From Candidatus Saccharibacteria bacterium oral taxon 488 (GTDB lineage: Bacteria > Patescibacteriota > Saccharimonadia > Saccharimonadales > Saccharimonadaceae), in assembly GCA_010202115.1 (NCBI GenBank), contig CP047917.1:867439-931438 (forward strand): a stretch of 64,000 nt of DNA, in the 5' to 3' direction. Made by a program: the position numbers and the translations under genes. Within the stretch, counting starts at the first letter, position 1; each line of letters opens with the position of its first letter. The notes under the pieces were generated by a model. That model saw only the letters and a list, made by a program, of their open reading frames with translations. It was not told the DNA's origin and ran no database searches. Below, piece by piece: positions 43,465 through 52,106 of this stretch.

Positions 43465-44699
43465 CGGGCTGCTGCCTCCTCTTGAATCTCTTTTGCTAAT
43501 TTAGCCAGATTTTTTCTTGGTATATCTTCGTTACCAAAATAGCCACCACCAATAACGTGTTCAAGTTTTTCGAGGTGATCTTGATAGTCTGAACCTTGGA
43601 CATTACGAAGCCACTCCCTGCCTTTTCTAAATGATGCAAGCTCACGATTACACGAATCGTGGAGAGTTTCCTTATCCGGCAGCGCCGCATCACTTTCAAC
43701 AAATACGAGTGGAACATTTGGAGGAAATATCTTGTCAGCAATCCACATTGTGCGCGGCAAGTGATCTTGACCAGCAACGATCACGAGCGGAGTTTCCTCA
43801 CTAAACTCAAAGCCATAAACACCATTCTCAATAGCAGTCGCAACATTGAGGAGGTTAGTATTCGTATCAACCGAATCGGGTTCCTCTATCACGCGATCCG
43901 CTGGTACGCCATGTTCTAGGGCTGACTCTTTCATAAGTACCGACTCACCAGTTCGTGGATAACTTTTGTACTCTTTAAGAAATGCTTTTGCTACCTCGTA
44001 GTTATTATCGGCATCGACCCCACACTTGGCCATAATATTATGAAACGCTTGGTGCGCTAGTTTGGATTTTACCTGCATCTGTTTGGCAACTTCATTAAAA
44101 ATACCAAGATCCTTGTCTGCCAACAGCCGAAGCATCTGCCCCTCTGATATATGAGTAACGTCCTCGACATTCACGCCTGCAGCCTCAGCCAGAACTGGCA
44201 ATGCAAACATCATATCAATATAGCGGTTGTGCATCCAAGCGGTAGGAATGACTTTTACATCTTCATTGCCTAGCTTACATGCCTCATGAAACAACTCGCT
44301 TGAAGTGGCAACATTCGACCGAGCGGATGCCGTGTCCGTAGTGTTTCGCTCTGGAAACGCTGGGTCATGATTTGGATCAACTACAATTTCACGACCAACA
44401 CAAATGACTGCGCCCGCTGTTTTGAGCGCCTCTTTCACCGCCGCATTATTCCTGTCAACACTGGTAATATTATTATAACCAAAACTGTCTGGCACAAATG
44501 GTACGTAAGTAATGTCGCGCTTGCCGCCCAACGCCTCGGTAACTTCGCACATTAGCTGATGATGAAAGGCATAATCCTCATATTGCCGATCAGACTCTTG
44601 TACTGCTGTATTAGGTACCGAGGTCTGTTCCGGAGAGCCGGTGGCCTGTCCCTCAGACGGAACAGTGTTACCGTGATGAAATGTGTCTCTTTCTGGCAT
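43461..44699 (-). CDS. DUF218 (YdcF/SanA-like) protein
   Basis: 412 aa from ATG 44699 after AAAGGA; an 18-codon extension has no ribosome site. The C-terminal half holds DUF218 features: GESVLMKESALEHGVPADRVIEEP (in part), S-x-D-T-x-T-N and TPLVIVAGQDHLPRTMWIAD. The N-terminal 90 residues include a hydrophilic, His/Gln-rich segment not typical for SanA/ElyC, and no clear membrane helix is seen, so it appears cytosolic. DUF218 proteins are linked to envelope and cell-wall lipid handling. Role unknown; located between rmlD and rmlA. Confidence 0.7.
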   Translation of the reverse strand: MPERDTFHHGNTVPSEGQATGSPEQTSVPNTAVQESDRQYEDYAFHHQLMCEVTEALGGKRDITYVPFVPDSFGYNNITSVDRNNAAVKEALKTAGAVICVGREIVVDPNHDPAFPERNTTDTASARSNVATSSELFHEACKLGNEDVKVIPTAWMHNRYIDMMFALPVLAEAAGVNVEDVTHISEGQMLRLLADKDLGIFNEVAKQMQVKSKLAHQAFHNIMAKCGVDADNNYEVAKAFLKEYKSYPRTGESVLMKESALEHGVPADRVIEEPDSVDTNTNLLNVATAIENGVYGFEFSEETPLVIVAGQDHLPRTMWIADKIFPPNVPLVFVESDAALPDKETLHDSCNRELASFRKGREWLRNVQGSDYQDHLEKLEHVIGGGYFGNEDIPRKNLAKLAKEIQEEAAAR

Positions 44700-44836
44700 G
44701 TAGTAGTTTCCTTTTAGAGATAGAAGCTTCTCGCTGAAGACTATCTCATACAATACGTGTTTTACGATTTAGACTTTAGCAGATTTAGAGGAAAAAGTCA
44801 AGGATGATTCCTTGTATCACTTGGTGAAATATATGT

Positions 44837-44842
44837 TATAGT
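44837..44842 (+). promoter_or_regulatory. Extended -10 promoter of rmlA
   Basis: TGTTATAGT (TGn + TATAGT) with predicted start near 44849, giving an 18-nt leader with AAGGAGG. This contrasts with the leaderless rmlB promoter. Confidence 0.55.
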
Positions 44843-44866
44843 GGGTATGTAACACGAAGGAGGTTT

Positions 44867-45715
44867 ATGAAAGGAATTATCTTAGCGGGTGGATCAGGTA
44901 CACGATTGTGGCCAATTACCAAGGCAATCAGTAAGCAGCTGATGCCGATCTACGACAAACCGATGGTCTACTACCCCCTTACAACACTGATGCAAGCTGG
45001 GATTCGTGATATTTTGATTATTACCACACCCGAAGAGCAAAGCGGCTTTCAACGACTACTGGGTAATGGTTCACAGTGGGGTATCAACTTACAATACGCC
45101 GTGCAACCAAGCCCAGACGGTCTCGCCCAGGCGTTCATCATTGGTGAGGAGTTTGTCGGTGACGATAAGGTGGCCTTGGTACTTGGTGACAATATTTTTT
45201 ACGGCGCGGCACTTGATGATTCGTTACGGGCATGTACCGATCCGGAGGGCGGTGTCGTCTTTGCGTATGAGGTGTCTGATCCGGAACGCTATGGCGTCGT
45301 CGAGTTTGACAAAGACAATCAAGCAGTGTCAATTGAAGAAAAACCGGCCCAGCCAAAGTCAAACTTTGCGGTGGTTGGACTTTATTTCTATGACAACGAT
45401 GTGATTGAAATTGCCAAAGGCGTTCAGCCGAGCGATCGTGGCGAGCTAGAGATTACTTCAGTCAACGCTGAATACCTACGCCGTGGCAAATTAAAAGTGC
45501 AAGCACTTGATAACGGTGATGTCTGGCTTGATACAGGAACTATCAGCAGCCTAACCGACGCCGAGGACTTCGTTCGTGTCGTTCAAACCCGTACTGGGCA
45601 AATCGTTGGTAGTCCAGAAAAAACTGCCTTTCAAAATGGTTGGATTACTCGCGAGCAGCTCGAGAAACTTGCCAAACCGCTCAAAAAATCAGGGTATGGA
45701 ACATACTTGGTCTAG
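44867..45715 (+). CDS. rmlA: Glucose-1-phosphate thymidylyltransferase
   Basis: 282 aa. [20 protein letters not shown] nucleotidyl-transfer motif, Mg-binding D in VLGDNIFYG, sugar-binding [20 protein letters not shown] and WLDTGT are all present. It makes dTDP-glucose, feeding RmlB, RmlC and RmlD. Strong ribosome site AAGGAGG. Single gene unit ending before a perfect hairpin. Confidence 0.96.
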   Translation: MKGIILAGGSGTRLWPITKAISKQLMPIYDKPMVYYPLTTLMQAGIRDILIITTPEEQSGFQRLLGNGSQWGINLQYAVQPSPDGLAQAFIIGEEFVGDDKVALVLGDNIFYGAALDDSLRACTDPEGGVVFAYEVSDPERYGVVEFDKDNQAVSIEEKPAQPKSNFAVVGLYFYDNDVIEIAKGVQPSDRGELEITSVNAEYLRRGKLKVQALDNGDVWLDTGTISSLTDAEDFVRVVQTRTGQIVGSPEKTAFQNGWITREQLEKLAKPLKKSGYGTYLV

Positions 45716-45769
45716 GATGTTCTACCCTATTTTTGGTAACTCACTACTGTAAAATTGATTTATCGTATA

Positions 45770-45800
45770 CTAAGCAGCCATACTATTTACGGCTGCTTAG
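45770..45800. terminator. Hairpin between rmlA and convergent GtrA gene
   Basis: Perfect 10-bp stem CTAAGCAGCC / GGCTGCTTAG with an 11-nt loop, located between two converging genes; probably a bidirectional terminator though T runs are short. Confidence 0.7.
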
Positions 45801-45827
45801 TCTATAAACAAGTCTGGAACAGTGCCG

Positions 45828-46241
45828 CTACTTTTCTTCGATATTTTTTCTCTTGGTAAAAATAACTAATCGAAACACTAGAAAGTTCCAAACCGCAAAA
45901 ATTGCCGTTATGACAACCTTTGCCCACTGAATCTCTAATATATGGAAGTTAACGAGCGCATCAACTGCCGCCGAAGTAGCGAACAGGTTAAATACGCTCA
46001 GCAGCACATAGAGGATAATTTGTGTTTTTAGTGAGAAACGGTCATGTTCGTTGTGGCGAAAAACCTGTTTACGATTCATGGGGAAATTAAAGAAAAATCC
46101 AGACAAAAAACCAATACCACTTGCTAAAAACACCGGCAAGTGAGCGCCGTGATAAAGAATGTACGTCACCAACGTATCAATCAGTAACGTTACACCGCCA
46201 ACAACACCAAACAAAAATATCTGGAAACTAATATTTTTCAT
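45828..46241 (-). CDS. GtrA-like four-TM protein
   Basis: 137 aa from ATG 46241, after AAAGG; an earlier ATG (46259) overlaps a TATGAT -10. Four helices (about 6-26, 32-52, 72-92, 104-124) and NFPMNRKQVFR in the GtrA position (family: NFxxNRxFVF). Likely helps move or use polyprenyl-linked sugar. Divergent from a GT2 gene of the kind often found beside GtrA. Confidence 0.85.
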   Translation of the reverse strand: MKNISFQIFLFGVVGGVTLLIDTLVTYILYHGAHLPVFLASGIGFLSGFFFNFPMNRKQVFRHNEHDRFSLKTQIILYVLLSVFNLFATSAAVDALVNFHILEIQWAKVVITAIFAVWNFLVFRLVIFTKRKNIEEK

Positions 46242-46290
46242 ACTGCCTTTATTAATCATAGCACACTCAACAACGATACATGTTTTATAG

Positions 46291-46296
46291 TATAAT
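46291..46296 (+). promoter_or_regulatory. Leaderless-type -10 box for GT2 gene
   Basis: TATAAT, seven bases (GAAAGGT), ATG 46304. The GAAAGG is too close to the ATG to act as a normal ribosome site. Confidence 0.6.
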
Positions 46297-46303
46297 GAAA
46301 GGT

Positions 46304-47260
46304 ATGTATAGAAAATTAGAGACCGCAGTTGTTATACCTTGTTATAACGAAGAAAAAATGATCACTCAAACGATCAAGAAATTACCAAAGTACATTGACC
46401 ATGTTATAGCCGTTAATGATGCCAGCACTGATGACACCATTGGGGTTCTAAATAAATTAAAAAAGCAAAATGATCGACTGATTGTCGTTGACAACGAAAC
46501 AAATCAAGGTGTCGGCGGCGCTCTCATCGCAGGATATAATTACGCTATTGAGCAGACCAAAGCGACCGCTATCGGGATCGTGGCGGGCGACGACCAGTTT
46601 GACTCGACATACCTCGAAGCAATGCTAGACGATTTTATCGATCAATCAGCAGATTACGTGAAAGCTAGCCGCTTCTTCCACCGAGAAGCCTTTAAGACTA
46701 TGCCAAAATACCGGCAATTCGGCAATATTTTCATATCATTGCTAACAAAATTCTCGACTGGATATTATTCTATCACAGACATCACTAATGGCTGCGGTTG
46801 GCTACGCCGCGACATAATTGAAAAGGTCGATTTCTCCATAGTTGAAAAGCGCTACGACTATGAAACCAGCATGCTGACCGCCTTATCCATAGTCAATGCT
46901 AAAGTTATTGACCACGCCGTACCAGCTCATTACGGTGATGAGAAGTCAACTATTAAACTAATCCCAACCGCTTGGCGTAACCTCAAGGCCGTATGGAAGG
47001 GTTTTTGGCGACGAATTTACTATAAATACGTCCTGTATGGATTTCATCCCGTAGCCCTGTTCTTGTTTACTGGTATGTTTTTCTTGATTATCTCGCTGTT
47101 AATTGCAGCTTTCTTGTTGTATGTTAAATTATTCGCTCATCAATCACCGACCGCTGGCAGCGTTATGCTAGCTGTACTACCATTTATTTTAAGTGTACAG
47201 CTAGTTTTAACAGCGCTCACCATTGATGTCTCTAATGAGAACAACAATTTTAAGAAATAA
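46304..47260 (+). CDS. GT2-family polyprenyl-phosphate glycosyltransferase with two C-terminal helices
   Basis: 318 aa from ATG 46304. GT2 motifs: VVIPCYNEEKMI, AVNDASTDDT, GVGGALIAGYNYAI and the metal-binding region VAGDDQFDSTYLEAM. Two hydrophobic helices at about 248-275 and 285-308 are like those of GtrB-type bactoprenol glucosyltransferases, which pair with GtrA flippases; a GtrA gene is divergent next door. It probably loads a sugar on a lipid carrier at the inner leaflet. Convergent with the HAD gene, one base between the stops. Confidence 0.88.
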   Translation: MYRKLETAVVIPCYNEEKMITQTIKKLPKYIDHVIAVNDASTDDTIGVLNKLKKQNDRLIVVDNETNQGVGGALIAGYNYAIEQTKATAIGIVAGDDQFDSTYLEAMLDDFIDQSADYVKASRFFHREAFKTMPKYRQFGNIFISLLTKFSTGYYSITDITNGCGWLRRDIIEKVDFSIVEKRYDYETSMLTALSIVNAKVIDHAVPAHYGDEKSTIKLIPTAWRNLKAVWKGFWRRIYYKYVLYGFHPVALFLFTGMFFLIISLLIAAFLLYVKLFAHQSPTAGSVMLAVLPFILSVQLVLTALTIDVSNENNNFKK

Positions 47261-47261
47261 A

Positions 47262-47912
47262 CTACAGCTTGATATTGTTTACATCGCCGATACCATCAAC
47301 GAGATGGTTTGGATGCATGGCTGATAAAAATTCCTCGTTACGAATACCGCTCATAAGGGCGATGCTGGTTGCACCGAGCTGCTGAGCCGCCGCGATGTCT
47401 GCTTCGGTGTCGCCAATGATAACGACTTCACTTGGCTTGTCCACTGTTTGCCTGACGATATCCGCCTTTTTCAGCAGCGTCCCCTCTTTCGTGTCGCTAT
47501 GGCCCGACAAAATCTTTTCAAACAAATGCCGAATTCCCAAATGTTCAATCTGCCAATCAAGAGCATTTGCATTTCGTCTCAAGCTTAATAGATACAACTT
47601 GTTATCGTTTGCCCGTAACTGCTCTAGTGTGCGCAAACTATCCTTAAAGAGTTCATCCGCACCCAATTCTTCTTGCGACTCGATTCGGTCAATAAACAAC
47701 TTGAGATATGCATCTTTTTCATTAATGCTCAGGCCGCTCAGTGGTAGTAGCCTGTCCCAAGACAGGTTAGCGCGCTTCATTTCCCAATATTCTTCTTTGT
47801 TAAGCGGAGTCCCGCCCAGCGCCTTAACACATTTTTCATAAACCCGATAGTGTCGCGGGGCAATATTAACCAACGTACCGTCAAAATCAACGAATATATT
47901 TTTATTATTTAT
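47262..47912 (-). CDS. HAD-family hydrolase, start codon unclear
   Basis: About 216 aa. HAD motif I FVDFDGTLV near the N-terminus, then a helical cap, motif II region LYLLSLRR, Lys region, and motif III/IV VVIIGDTEADIAAAQQLG. Phosphatase of the phosphoglycolate-phosphatase type. No ATG, GTG or TTG lies close upstream in frame: the first is TTG 47996, deep in the upstream gene. An ATA at 47912, seven bases after GGAG, would give the usual N-terminus. It overlaps the epimerase gene end by 8 bp, so it belongs to the sugar operon and could dephosphorylate a sugar intermediate. Confidence 0.75.
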   Translation of the reverse strand: MNNKNIFVDFDGTLVNIAPRHYRVYEKCVKALGGTPLNKEEYWEMKRANLSWDRLLPLSGLSINEKDAYLKLFIDRIESQEELGADELFKDSLRTLEQLRANDNKLYLLSLRRNANALDWQIEHLGIRHLFEKILSGHSDTKEGTLLKKADIVRQTVDKPSEVVIIGDTEADIAAAQQLGATSIALMSGIRNEEFLSAMHPNHLVDGIGDVNNIKL

Positions 47913-48789
47913 ACAATTTCTCCATTTCTTTAAGTTTATCTGGAAAAAACACTTCAGGATGATAATTAAGTAACTTCTCCGCTCGAGATATATCAATGAC
48001 TATATCAGAACCACCGTCTTCAGATAAAACAATGATGCGGCTTGTTGACTGCGTACTATCAACAATTGTCTGAGCCGTCTCCCGAATAGAAATACCCCGA
48101 CCCGTACCAATATTAACAACCCCAGCACCGTTCGCATTCACCGCACAGATAATGCTGCGGGCAACATCATCAGTATGTACATAATCACGCAGTACATTTG
48201 CGCCACGAATCGTCAAATCATCACCAGCTTTCGCTGCTCGAATAAAGTTTGGTATCGCTCGGGCGATAGAGTCATACCCGCCATACATTACCGAAAACCG
48301 CAAAATAGTTAGTTCTTTATTCAGCTTTTTTGCGTACGACTGGGCAATGAGTTCACTAGCCAGTTTAGTAGAGCCATAGTACGAACCGCCAGCGATGACA
48401 TTATCCTCTGTGATTGGGCCGTGGATTTTTGATTGATCATATACCTCTGCTGTGCTACCGATAATAATCTTCTCAGATTTCTCACCAAAATAAGTTAATA
48501 GATTAATTGTTGCATCTATATTGCCCAGTCTTGCATTCTCAAGTGTGTCATCAGCAGCTGTTTTTGGTACAAATGCCGCCAAATGGACAATGGCATCAAA
48601 TGCCTCATCGCTCACCTGCTTGACCGCTGACTCTACACTTTTTTGATCTGCTAAATCACACTGGATCCAGCGCTCAGTGAGATTGGCTGGTTGAGACCGG
48701 CCCAAACAAACAATCCCCCAATCAGCCGGCGCCATTTCTAAGAAACGTCTACCAACGAAGCCCGAGGCTCCCGTAACAAGAAGTTTCAT
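47905..48789 (-). CDS. NAD-dependent epimerase/dehydratase (SDR family)
   Basis: 294 aa. VTGASGFVGRRFLE (GxxGxxG), VHLAAFVPKTAADD, and Y-G-S-T-K (YxxxK) mark an extended SDR acting on nucleotide sugars; HTDDVARSIICAV is the usual late motif. One-base overlap with the ATP-grasp gene upstream and 8-bp overlap with the HAD gene. The exact sugar cannot be told, but the preceding aminotransferase and oxidoreductase suggest an amino or modified sugar. Confidence 0.88.
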   Translation of the reverse strand: MKLLVTGASGFVGRRFLEMAPADWGIVCLGRSQPANLTERWIQCDLADQKSVESAVKQVSDEAFDAIVHLAAFVPKTAADDTLENARLGNIDATINLLTYFGEKSEKIIIGSTAEVYDQSKIHGPITEDNVIAGGSYYGSTKLASELIAQSYAKKLNKELTILRFSVMYGGYDSIARAIPNFIRAAKAGDDLTIRGANVLRDYVHTDDVARSIICAVNANGAGVVNIGTGRGISIRETAQTIVDSTQSTSRIIVLSEDGGSDIVIDISRAEKLLNYHPEVFFPDKLKEMEKLYK

Positions 48790-49871
48790 TACAACTCCTG
48801 AAGAATACGGTCGCGCTCGGCAACACCCTCTTCAACTGTTTTCATATCTGACAAAACCGGCTTAAAGTCCATACCGCGTATCCATACTAGATCATCAGGT
48901 AGCGGGTTAGTGTTCTTGTCTAGCTTTGGTACATCTTCGCCATACCCAAGCTTCACAAACATTTCTGGCATATTTAGGCCCGCTTGAGTAAAGAATTCGT
49001 GTGTTGTAAAGAAGCGACCGATGTTAATCTCTGTTGGGTTTGGTATACCATTTTTGTCATACGCCATATCAACGCCAAACAAACCATCTGGTTTATCATC
49101 AACTGCCAACACTGCTCGACGTGCAATATCATCCAGTTCGTCACTTGAATACGTAACGCCCGTACCAGTGGCGCCGGTCACGCCAGACGGTGAAATCTTT
49201 GCCAATTCCCAATATAGCCGCTTACGGCCCTGCGCCACGACCAATTCGCCATCTTTCCAGAGAGACATCCACGTAACCGTTTCTGGCTCAAGTAACTCAG
49301 ACACAGTAAAGTTACCATCCCATGAGCCATTTTTTTCTTGAAAATCGAGCCAGTTTTTAGCGCTCTTAACATCGTGAACCGGAAGCGACCCACGCCCACC
49401 AGCACCCGATATAGCCCGAATCCACATCGAGCCGCCCATCTCCTCGAGGAGCGCAGCCAAGTCAGTATCTCGGCCTTCTATCAGCTTAGTCTTTGGCACC
49501 TTAATGCCAGCCTTTTCCCAGAGCTTAAATGACTCAAACTTATCTTGCAAAATTTTCACCGTTTCCTTAGCCGGGAAAAATGTCTTGGCATTGATCTTTT
49601 CTCGATTTTCACTCAAGAAACCGACCTCGACATCATTCTGTGCGTGGACAAATTCAATCTTTTCTTTTTCGATAACGTAGTTCAAGAAATCAGTATATTT
49701 TGGGTCGCTCGCAAGTGGCGCCAGGTACCTGGCATCAACTTCAGCACGCTGCAAATAATACTTATCTGCATCTGTGCCAACAATATAATATTCTTCATCA
49801 GCCGCCCTTAGCGAGCGAATAAAGTTTGCTGATGGCGAGCCGCCAGCTCCTGTGACTAAAATTCGTTTCAT
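48789..49871 (-). CDS. ATP-grasp ligase (CarB-like)
   Basis: 360 aa. N-terminal Rossmann-like VTGAGGSPSANFIRSL as in carbamoyl-phosphate-synthase-like ATP-grasp proteins; the ATP-grasp part has KLWEKAGIKVPKT, SMWIRAISGAGGRGS and Mg/ATP residues in GLFGVDMAYDKNGIPNPTEIN (E-I-N). These enzymes join a carboxylate to an amine or other nucleophile with ATP. Inside a nucleotide-sugar operon it may attach an amino-acid-like or acyl group to an amino sugar; this is inference. GGAGTTAAG precedes the ATG. Confidence 0.85.
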   Translation of the reverse strand: MKRILVTGAGGSPSANFIRSLRAADEEYYIVGTDADKYYLQRAEVDARYLAPLASDPKYTDFLNYVIEKEKIEFVHAQNDVEVGFLSENREKINAKTFFPAKETVKILQDKFESFKLWEKAGIKVPKTKLIEGRDTDLAALLEEMGGSMWIRAISGAGGRGSLPVHDVKSAKNWLDFQEKNGSWDGNFTVSELLEPETVTWMSLWKDGELVVAQGRKRLYWELAKISPSGVTGATGTGVTYSSDELDDIARRAVLAVDDKPDGLFGVDMAYDKNGIPNPTEINIGRFFTTHEFFTQAGLNMPEMFVKLGYGEDVPKLDKNTNPLPDDLVWIRGMDFKPVLSDMKTVEEGVAERDRILQEL

Positions 49872-49892
49872 AATACTTAACTCCTTTCCTTA

Positions 49893-50885
49893 CTATTTTT
49901 CAAATGGTGCAATAGCCTCTAGCGACACCCTTAGCGCCTCACGAGCATCACTTGGATCAACTATCGCGGCGGTACGGCCCATTGCCTTCGCCAGAAAAGC
50001 TTTTAGCTCAGCGGCGAGCGGCTCTTCAAAATCAACCTTAATAATTCGCTTTTCTGGATCGCCAACCTGCAACACAAACTCTGTGAAACCTTCTTTTTCG
50101 ATCTTTTTCATATTGTGTTTGTAGTAGACAAGTTCCTGAGTAATATAATTTGCCTCCAGATAACCGAGCGATCCGGTCAAAGCAATTTTGCGAATCTTCA
50201 CTGGTGTGAGCCAATTGGCCTGAATAAACCCAGAAGCCCGACCGTAATCCATTAGTATCTCCGCCGAATCAATCTTTCTACTGTGGCGAGTGCGTGAGCC
50301 GTGACTAGAAATAGATTTTGGTTTTTGGCCCAAAAGGTAGTTCGCTATATCAACATCGTGTACTGCTAAGTCAATGATGACATCAGTTTTTGGCTCCACC
50401 GCTGGAAATCCACCAACGCGTTTACATACCACCGAGGTGATCTCGCCAATGGCATCGTCGTCAACCATCTGTTTCAACTTCTTGATGACTGGATTAAATC
50501 GCTCAATGTGACCAACCGTAAAGGTAACGTTATTCTTCTTAGCACAAGCAATCAACTTGTCAGCCTCTTCCACCGACGAGGCAATCGGCTTCTCAAGCAT
50601 ACAGTGAATACCTCGCGACATAACTTCCGTAGCCACCTCAAGATGAAATGGTGTTGGCACCACCACAGAAACCGCATCAGGTCGCGCCTCTTCAAGCATC
50701 TCTTTGTAGTCAGTAAAGAATTTCGCCTTATAATCCTCAGCGAGAGATTTTGCCTCAGGATTTACGTCGGCAATTGCTACTAGCTCTGACTCTGGAAGCA
50801 TGAAATAGTTACGAACGTGGTTTCTGCCCATGTTACCAGTACCAATGACGGCGACCCTCAATTTCCCCTCTTGTTTATTGGCCAT
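49893..50885 (-). CDS. Gfo/Idh/MocA-family oxidoreductase
   Basis: 330 aa. N-terminal GTGNMGRNHVRNY (GxGxxG), the catalytic-region EKPIASSVEEA (EKP motif) and the C-terminal alpha/beta domain with DLAVHDVDIANYLLG. The HD pair fits WlbA/sugar-dehydrogenase members that oxidise UDP-sugars at C3 before transamination by a DegT-family enzyme, the neighbour upstream with which it overlaps by 11 bp. A likely role is making a 3-keto or 4-keto nucleotide sugar. Confidence 0.9.
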   Translation of the reverse strand: MANKQEGKLRVAVIGTGNMGRNHVRNYFMLPESELVAIADVNPEAKSLAEDYKAKFFTDYKEMLEEARPDAVSVVVPTPFHLEVATEVMSRGIHCMLEKPIASSVEEADKLIACAKKNNVTFTVGHIERFNPVIKKLKQMVDDDAIGEITSVVCKRVGGFPAVEPKTDVIIDLAVHDVDIANYLLGQKPKSISSHGSRTRHSRKIDSAEILMDYGRASGFIQANWLTPVKIRKIALTGSLGYLEANYITQELVYYKHNMKKIEKEGFTEFVLQVGDPEKRIIKVDFEEPLAAELKAFLAKAMGRTAAIVDPSDAREALRVSLEAIAPFEK

Positions 50886-51972
50886 TGATAGACTCCTTGA
50901 TCGCCGCGACGATTACCTCAATATCTTCATCTGTAACCTTTGGATGAACCGGCAGAGATACAACTCGTGCCGCCAAGTCTTCAGCCACTGGGAAATCACC
51001 GACCTTATAGCCAAGCTTTGCGATATGTGGATATACGTGCAAAGGCTTTGGATAGTAAATACCAGCCCCAACACCCTTGTCCCTCAAGGTGGCAATAAAT
51101 TGATCTCGTTGTATGTTTTTGTCTAGTAAAATGGTGTATTGATGATATACATGGTTTCGATTGTCGCTAACGGTCGGCGTTTTAATGCCCGCAACGCCTG
51201 CTAAGGCATCATTTAATTTGTGAGCATTTTCTTGACGTTTCTTTGTGAAGTATTCTACCTTCTTCAACTGTTCAATAGCAATAGCACCGTGCAAATCTGA
51301 CATACGATAGTTATATCCCAAATCTGCGTATTCGTATGGCGCAACCATACCGTGTTGCCTAAACGAACGAATCGCTGCTGCAGCCTCATCACTATTTGTC
51401 GTTACGATACCACCTTCGCCACACATAATATTCTTGGTGGCATACAGAGAGAAACAACCGAAATCACCCAACGCGCCAGCTTTTACTCCTTGATATTCTG
51501 CACCAATGGCCTGGCACGCATCCTCAACAATTTTTAAGTCGTACTTTTTGGCAATTTCCTGTAGCTTGGCCCAATTACATGGCTGACCATACAAGTCAAC
51601 TGGCACGATGGCTTTTGTTTTTTCAGTAATAGCAGCTTCTATCTTAGAAACATCGATATTGAACGTTTCTTCATCAATATCTACAAGGACTGGTCGAGCA
51701 CCCAACATTACTATCGGGTTAATAGTAGCAATAAAGCTATACGGCGTAGTAATGACCTCATCGCCTTCTCTCACACCAGTAGCATACAAGGCACAGTGAA
51801 TAGCTGCCGTACCACTGTTTACTGCTAACGCATGTTTTACCCCGCAATACTCCGCCCAGTTCTTTTCTAGCTCGGCAACCTTTGGCCCCTGAGCCAACAT
51901 GCCTGATTCTATAACTTCATTTACCGCCCGACGCTCTTCCTCTTCGATAACTGGCGCTGCTATACTTATCAT
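50875..51972 (-). CDS. DegT/DnrJ/EryC1/StrS-family sugar aminotransferase
   Basis: 365 aa from ATG 51972 after AGAGGAGA; a longer frame lacks a ribosome site. PLP enzyme features: NSGTAAIHCALYATG, TTPYSFIATINPI, EDACQAIGAEY and the Schiff-base Lys in SLYATKNIMCGEGG. C-terminal HVYHQYTILL and YPKPLHVYP match WecE/WlbC-like enzymes that make amino sugars on nucleotide carriers. First gene of a five-gene operon (aminotransferase, Gfo/Idh, ATP-grasp, epimerase, HAD), with TATACT near 52010-52015 as probable -10. Confidence 0.94.
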   Translation of the reverse strand: MISIAAPVIEEEERRAVNEVIESGMLAQGPKVAELEKNWAEYCGVKHALAVNSGTAAIHCALYATGVREGDEVITTPYSFIATINPIVMLGARPVLVDIDEETFNIDVSKIEAAITEKTKAIVPVDLYGQPCNWAKLQEIAKKYDLKIVEDACQAIGAEYQGVKAGALGDFGCFSLYATKNIMCGEGGIVTTNSDEAAAAIRSFRQHGMVAPYEYADLGYNYRMSDLHGAIAIEQLKKVEYFTKKRQENAHKLNDALAGVAGIKTPTVSDNRNHVYHQYTILLDKNIQRDQFIATLRDKGVGAGIYYPKPLHVYPHIAKLGYKVGDFPVAEDLAARVVSLPVHPKVTDEDIEVIVAAIKESINGQ

Positions 51973-52094
51973 GTATATAATCTCCTCTCTTACTCCTATT
52001 CTATATTTAATAGTATAGCATACTACTCGTTTTTTATTTTTTGTTTCTGAGAGATGTGCTTCATAAAGTAGCATTATGCTTCCTGTTTTTATTG

Positions 52095-52100
52095 TATACT
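52095..52100 (+). promoter_or_regulatory. Leaderless-type -10 box for the large membrane protein
   Basis: TATACT, six bases (AATACC), ATG 52107. Confidence 0.6.
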
Positions 52101-52106
52101 AATACC

